From: Ophthalmolycus amberensis
Lineage: Eukaryota > Chordata > Actinopteri > Perciformes > Zoarcidae
Direction: 5' to 3'
DNA length: 64,000 nt
Assembly (NCBI GenBank): GCA_024529925.1
Contig: JAFEUB010000840.1
Span: forward strand, 1,048,501 to 1,112,500
The notes under the pieces were generated by a model, which had not been told where the DNA came from, ran no database searches, and saw only the letters and a list, made by a program, of their open reading frames with translations. A program made the position numbers and the translations under genes. Within the stretch, counting starts at the first letter, position 1; each line of letters opens with the position of its first letter. Below, piece after piece: positions 59,301 to 64,000 of this stretch.

Positions 59301-59510
59301 CGTTTTAACATTGTTACAGTAGGTTTTTAACGACCCTCGACTGTAGATATACCTACTCTCATGTTTGTGTTTTTAATTTAGACAAAAATCACGCAGTTAG
59401 TATTCATGTATAGAATAGTCTGAATATGTAAATGTGAAAACTGTATGGAACTTAAATTGTGTGCATCGAACACCACAACGCAACGTAAATTATTTGGATA
59501 ATAATGCAAC

Positions 59511-59540
59511 GCATACTTTCGCATACTTTCGCATACTTTC
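59511..59540 (+). repeat. 10-base tandem repeat, three copies
   Basis: GCATACTTTC is repeated three times exactly in the intergenic gap between the connexin and myo18a. Confidence 0.97.
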
Positions 59541-59547
59541 ATCACGT

Positions 59548-59553
59548 TTTATT
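59548..59553 (-). terminator. Candidate polyadenylation signal for the connexin
   Basis: AATAAA on the minus strand, about 875 bases after the connexin stop codon and about 1.3 kb before the next gene's first coding exon. Chance occurrence is common, so this is weak. Confidence 0.25.
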
Positions 59554-60426
59554 CTGCTTTCATGCAGTCCATTTCTATGTGTTACACGGGGAATAATTGT
59601 GCCAAATAATGGTCGAATGTAGACTTCTATAATCTTGTTTGGGTCGTCAATATTTCAACTGCTCTAAAAATTTAGTAATTCCAACAGCACTTAAAGGCAG
59701 CACCAGTGTAAACCGGACAGCAGTGACCCCTCCTGGTCGTTTTACTCACTGGAACAGTGAATGTGCAGGTATATCATAAAGGCACAGGTAAATAAATACA
59801 TATTATATTATATTATATTGAGTCAAGGAAAATCAAGCATTTTGTCACACTCTATGGCACAGGTAACCTACTCTACAGGTTACAGTCCAGTAACTTTGCT
59901 GACTTTGCCATTTTCGATTAATATAGACTTCTAAAGCGGTTCAGAGCCCTTGTGAATTGCTGCTTAACAGTATGTAGTTTCTGATGTTTAAACTGGTCAT
60001 CTGTCTATAAAGGATCGTTTGTGGACCCTTGTTTCTTCAACAAGGGTGGTGTACGTGTGGGAGAAGGTGGAGGTATGAATAAATCACAGCAAATACCTTG
60101 ATTTGACTGTATTTAAAGAAACGTTTTCATAAAAATCTGCACTATATTCATATCAGTGCGTCTCGCTACAGTGCCCCTAATATTAATCACATTGCAACAT
60201 CTCCAAATCATTCCAAAATTCCAGATTATTCATGTTAAATTATCTTGCTCTGGGGAGATTTTCTGTGGCTAGAAACAAAACAAACAAACTGACTTGTCAC
60301 AGTTTCTCCCTGAAATTGTCTGAATCCTTTGGATAATCACTAACTTCATAAATTACTTAAACTGATCCATCCTGAAGAGATTTCAATCACACAAACACAA
60401 AAAGAAAAAATATGGTTTGAAATCAT

Positions 60427-61545
60427 TTACAGCCATGACTTTTTCCCTCTTCCTGTTTTGGCCACATTGTGCTGTCTAGTCTTGCTGCGTTCCTTTTCAT
60501 CCGGATTTCTCTTCGAGGTGCACTCAAGTCTGGAGTCCGTCTCAAAGGAGATGGCCGGGCCTTGGTTTGGTACGCCGCTGCTCTTGTCCCATGACACGGA
60601 AGAGGTGGTCTGCAGGACGACGAAGCCACGAAGCGAGTGTTTGAGCTCAAGCAACAGTGGGTTGTTGTCGGGGTACAAGTCCACCCGCTGCCCAGGGGTT
60701 CTCCCTGAATCATAGCACATACAGCATGCAGAGACCAATACCCTGAAAATATAAATCCAGCCTAGATAATGCAGCTCCACATTGTTCAAGATGAAGCAGC
60801 CGAGACTGACGCTGAACATGAAGTTGAGAAAGATGGTCTTCTCTGTTGCTCGAGACACGAAGCAGTCGGTCCTGTTTGGACAGGGGTAGGTCTCACAGCG
60901 GAAAAGGTGTGGGACTTCAAATCCAAAAAGGTAGTACTGTCCAATGAGGAAGATTATCTCCATGATGGAGCGCAGCAAAACGTGTATGATGTAGATAAGT
61001 AGCACTTGGCTGGAGAGCTGGGTTGGGTCCTTTCCTACCTCTCTGGCATCCTCCTCCAGCTGGCTCTTCTCCTCACACTCACCTTCCCGTGAGCTCCAGT
61101 CCTCGTTGTTGTAGCTCGTGTTGTAAGGACTGCCGGCCTCCAGTGTGGTCTCTTGATCTCCTCCCACGTATTTGTCCCCTTCAAGTGAAGGTGAGGACCT
61201 GGCCACCACTTCAGCCTCCCTATCCTCTAGCTTTTCATTATTGGTGATTTTTTGCAAGACGTAGACAATGTAGAAGATGGAGGGTGTGGAGACTAGAACA
61301 ATCTGAAAGACCCAGAAGCGCAAGTGTGAGACGGGGGCAAAGGTGTCGTAGCAGACGTTGTTGCATCCGGGCTGCAGGGTGTTGCAGGTGAACTTGGACT
61401 GCTCGTCGCTGTAGACGGCGTCCCCCACCAGGGCCACGAGCAAGATGCGGAAGATGAGCAGCATTGTCAGCCATATCTTGCCGATGACTGTGGAATGGTT
61501 CTGGACTTCCGTTAGGAAGCGGCCAAGAATGGACCAGTCTCCCAT
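60427..61545 (-). CDS. Gap junction connexin, gamma/delta-like, 372 aa
   Basis: Connexins form hexameric hemichannels that dock between cells. This is a complete single-exon coding region: N-terminus MGDWSILGRF, TM1 about 21-42, first extracellular loop with Cys54, Cys61 and Cys65 (CNTLQPGCNNVC), TM2 about 76-98, a cytoplasmic loop of about 80 residues, TM3 about 179-202, second loop with Cys217, Cys222 and Cys228, TM4 about 237-262 and a Ser/Arg-rich cytoplasmic tail. An acceptor (TTCTCCACAG) lies two bases before the ATG, the usual connexin layout with a non-coding first exon upstream. NHST and FAPVSHLRFWVFQI resemble GJC1/GJC2, while LNNVELHYLGW is closer to the delta group, so I do not assign a symbol. 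Oddities: an N-R-T sequon at Asn224 and VSRATEKT instead of the near-invariant VSRPTEKT. Confidence 0.95.
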   Translation of the reverse strand: MGDWSILGRFLTEVQNHSTVIGKIWLTMLLIFRILLVALVGDAVYSDEQSKFTCNTLQPGCNNVCYDTFAPVSHLRFWVFQIVLVSTPSIFYIVYVLQKITNNEKLEDREAEVVARSSPSLEGDKYVGGDQETTLEAGSPYNTSYNNEDWSSREGECEEKSQLEEDAREVGKDPTQLSSQVLLIYIIHVLLRSIMEIIFLIGQYYLFGFEVPHLFRCETYPCPNRTDCFVSRATEKTIFLNFMFSVSLGCFILNNVELHYLGWIYIFRVLVSACCMCYDSGRTPGQRVDLYPDNNPLLLELKHSLRGFVVLQTTSSVSWDKSSGVPNQGPAISFETDSRLECTSKRNPDEKERSKTRQHNVAKTGRGKKSWL

Positions 61546-61547
61546 TT

Positions 61548-64000
61548 CTGTGGAGAACACAGTAGTTCAAATGCAATTTACAGCAGCCAAGCAGAATGAA
61601 CAAATAACAGAAGCGTAATGAATCTGAAGTTGTTGATCTGCACTCCTAAGGAGACAAAAAATGCCTTAAATACAGTGTGACACAATCTTACCAAGGAAGC
61701 AGATGCTTGAAACCTGACGTATTTGCACGTGTGACTTTCAAATATTATCTAAATATTAACCTAAAATTCCTCTATAAATATGCAGTAAATATCATGAAAT
61801 AGTTTTCTTAGTGTGTCATCGCTTCATGTTGGTACCCAAGTGTTACAATCTGGCATGTTGCTTAACCTTCAGTGTCATTTTTCCACTATGAATTTCTTCA
61901 AAAGGATAAATTGTTGTAATAAAGAATTCTTTCACATCACATCAAATCACATGCATTTTATATGACTTTAAATCAGAGCAGATGTTGCATTAAGCTCTAA
62001 ATCACCATCAGCTTAGTTACATTCAATGAGACACAGTTTCCTGGATGAGAAGTTTGTGTTTTTACAAATTAATTATCAAAATAATATATAATCTGCTCCT
62101 AAAAAGAAAAAAAACAAGTTAAAAAATAATAAACTTCCATAGTATTCCTTTTGTTATCTGGTGTTTGAGGAGCTTACCTTTGGAGAATCTGCCTTTTCCT
62201 TGTCCAAAGCTGGAAAAATATCAGAGGAAGCAATCTGCATAACTGTATTTTCAAGTGGAGCTCGTTGCTGGACGTTAACGTGTCTTTTGAGCTGGATGAG
62301 GGGAGAATGGGCTGACCACACATATTCCCTAACTCTAACTGAAACATTCGTTGCACTGTATAAAGGCTTTCAATGTACAGTGGGACAAAGATTGAAATGT
62401 ACAATGGGGGCACCTTTACTGAACAGCCATTCACGGACGAGCAGAGAGTTCAAAGAACCTAAAGAGTGTGCACAATACCGTTTCAAGCACGGACCTGTGA
62501 CCACTTTCATTTTAGGGCTGAAATACAAGTCTCGTTTCTTAGTGGAAGGGTAGAGAATCGCTTTGTAACAATTCTCACCTCACTTATGACACAAGTTTTA
62601 TGAAATGTCAGGAACTTTTTAATTTGTACCAACTTTTGGTTGTAGTGAAGCAAAGAATATACCTCAAATCGTACTCATAAATAGAAGCACAAGGGTAAAT
62701 TCAACCATTTTTTTGTAATTCTCAGATTTTATTTTCATTCATAAGTTTGCAGTTTGTTTTTTTCTTTGGCAGCATTTCAATTTGGATAATAATTCAACTC
62801 CTATTGAGGTGTGCCTTACTGAGTTTAATATGGGCCTATAGTTTTAACATGTTTAACCTATGAACACTGGTCCTTCATTCTTGGTGACAATGGAAATTTA
62901 ACTTTGTTTGGCATTCTTGCCCAAGTATTGTGTACATTGTCTGGCGCTGCCAAGCAATCTGAGCCCTGTTGCTTCGGAGACACCCAGGTACTTAGTTTTA
63001 AACAGCACACTTTACTGTGTTGAACCTATACTTATTGTATCCACATGGGGTTTTATTTTTAGGAGTTATTTCAGGAGTTTAGGGTTATTTTACAGATATT
63101 TTACAGCAAATATGGAATAAGAAAATGACAAGGGGAGTTGTATCTTACGTGGGCCTACAGGTTAGCCGGACATACAATCGTATGTGTCTTATTTATCCGA
63201 GCTAAACCCGTATATATGAAAGTCTTTGCGTACTTTTCTTATAACCTCAGAGGCTCTGTACTTTTCTCTTGGCTGTCTACAAGGTTGAAGGTGTCATTTC
63301 AGCACAAACAGACAGATGTCATGTATTCCTCATATTGTACGTGTATCGAGTAACTCCAACAGCGAGTTATTTATTGTTATATAACAGTAATCTATCACAA
63401 TGTTCCCTTCTATCAAATGACTAAATTCAAGTCCAATGTGTGAAGCATCTTTGAGATGGGTGCAAAAACATCAGGATGGTACAATGCAGCTATGAATCAT
63501 CTCCAGTGTGGTCGCAGCAGTTCCGAGGGTTGAGTAATCATTGGTTATACAGTTTGATGATGCATTATACAAGAAAAGTGAAGGACAAATTTGCATTTGG
63601 TTGAAAGACTGACAAATAAATGCACACGTCTACTCCATTTGTAGAATGAACGCTGATATGGTTTGAGACACACAGAAAGTGTCAATTCCCTTTTTCTACA
63701 CACTCAACTTTCATTTTTAACAAATCAGCAGCCTTAGCATAAAAGCCAAAGATATTGTGTGGCAATAACATTAATAAAAATAGCATAAAAACATCAGAAA
63801 CGACTCATCCATCACACAAATTAAAATACTCTTATAAACATGGCAAATATTTTAGAAATAAAAGTAGTTTATTCAATATAGGTGGCGTATTTGCAGTCAA
63901 TGAGTGACCAGAATATGTTTTATTTTGGTCCACTGGGAGGCAATTCAACCAATATATTGGCACTGTCGTGTTCATTCACCCCATCCCATGAATGAAAATA
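61548..64000. other. Upstream flank of the connexin
   Basis: Expected to contain the non-coding first exon and promoter of the connexin, but I cannot place them. Open frames here are short and AT-rich with no recognisable protein. Confidence 0.5.

Larger units (their letters stand above)
58204..60426. other. Interval between connexin stop and myo18a leader
   Basis: Should hold the connexin 3' UTR and the myo18a promoter. No CpG island or TATA box stands out. The candidate first exon ending at 59184 and the decamer repeat are the only features seen. Confidence 0.5.

Overview
The window reads as vertebrate nuclear DNA, most likely from a teleost fish. It has short exons separated by AT-rich introns, abundant (CA)n and (AT)n microsatellites, long G/C homopolymers, and fragments that resemble dispersed repeats common in teleosts. 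I see no prokaryotic, viral or CRISPR-like content.

Almost everything between about 3.7 and 58.2 kb is one gene on the minus strand: the unconventional myosin MYO18A (myosin-XVIIIA). I could place 40 coding exons whose splice phases all chain together. They give a protein of about 2,420 residues: a basic N-terminus, a PDZ domain, a pseudo-ATPase myosin head, one IQ-like neck, a long coiled coil, and a long acidic/serine-rich tail that is far longer than the short tail I recall for the common human isoform. The 13-kb first intron (43.8-57.2 kb) carries a second, alternative 5' end. At least four and perhaps six further exons, all compatible with phase-0 joining, would replace the PDZ exon with a proline-rich segment made of repeated PPAGFIP units. 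This layout suggests a gamma-type (PDZ-less, striated-muscle-like) isoform. A CpG-dense stretch near 45.4-45.7 kb could be a further internal promoter.

Two things in the gene deserve attention. The PDZ-encoding exon has an apparent one-base frame disruption near 57.6-57.7 kb. Three introns appear to use GC rather than GT donors. Several 3' splice sites also sit directly beside (TG)n runs of the transcript strand.

Upstream of the myosin gene, in the same orientation, is a single-coding-exon connexin (60.4-61.5 kb, 372 aa) with gamma/delta-like features. It has an unusual N-glycosylation sequon in the second extracellular loop. The flanks (1-3.7 kb and 61.6-64 kb) hold no recognisable gene apart from the probable myosin 3' UTR and a presumed connexin 5' non-coding exon that I could not place. 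The repeats include a hAT-like MITE with clear inverted ends, a second MITE remnant, a solo-LTR-like block, a pair of inverted dispersed repeats and a hairpin-plus-minisatellite. I found no wholly new biological system; the alternative N-terminal exon cluster is the strongest candidate for something poorly described.
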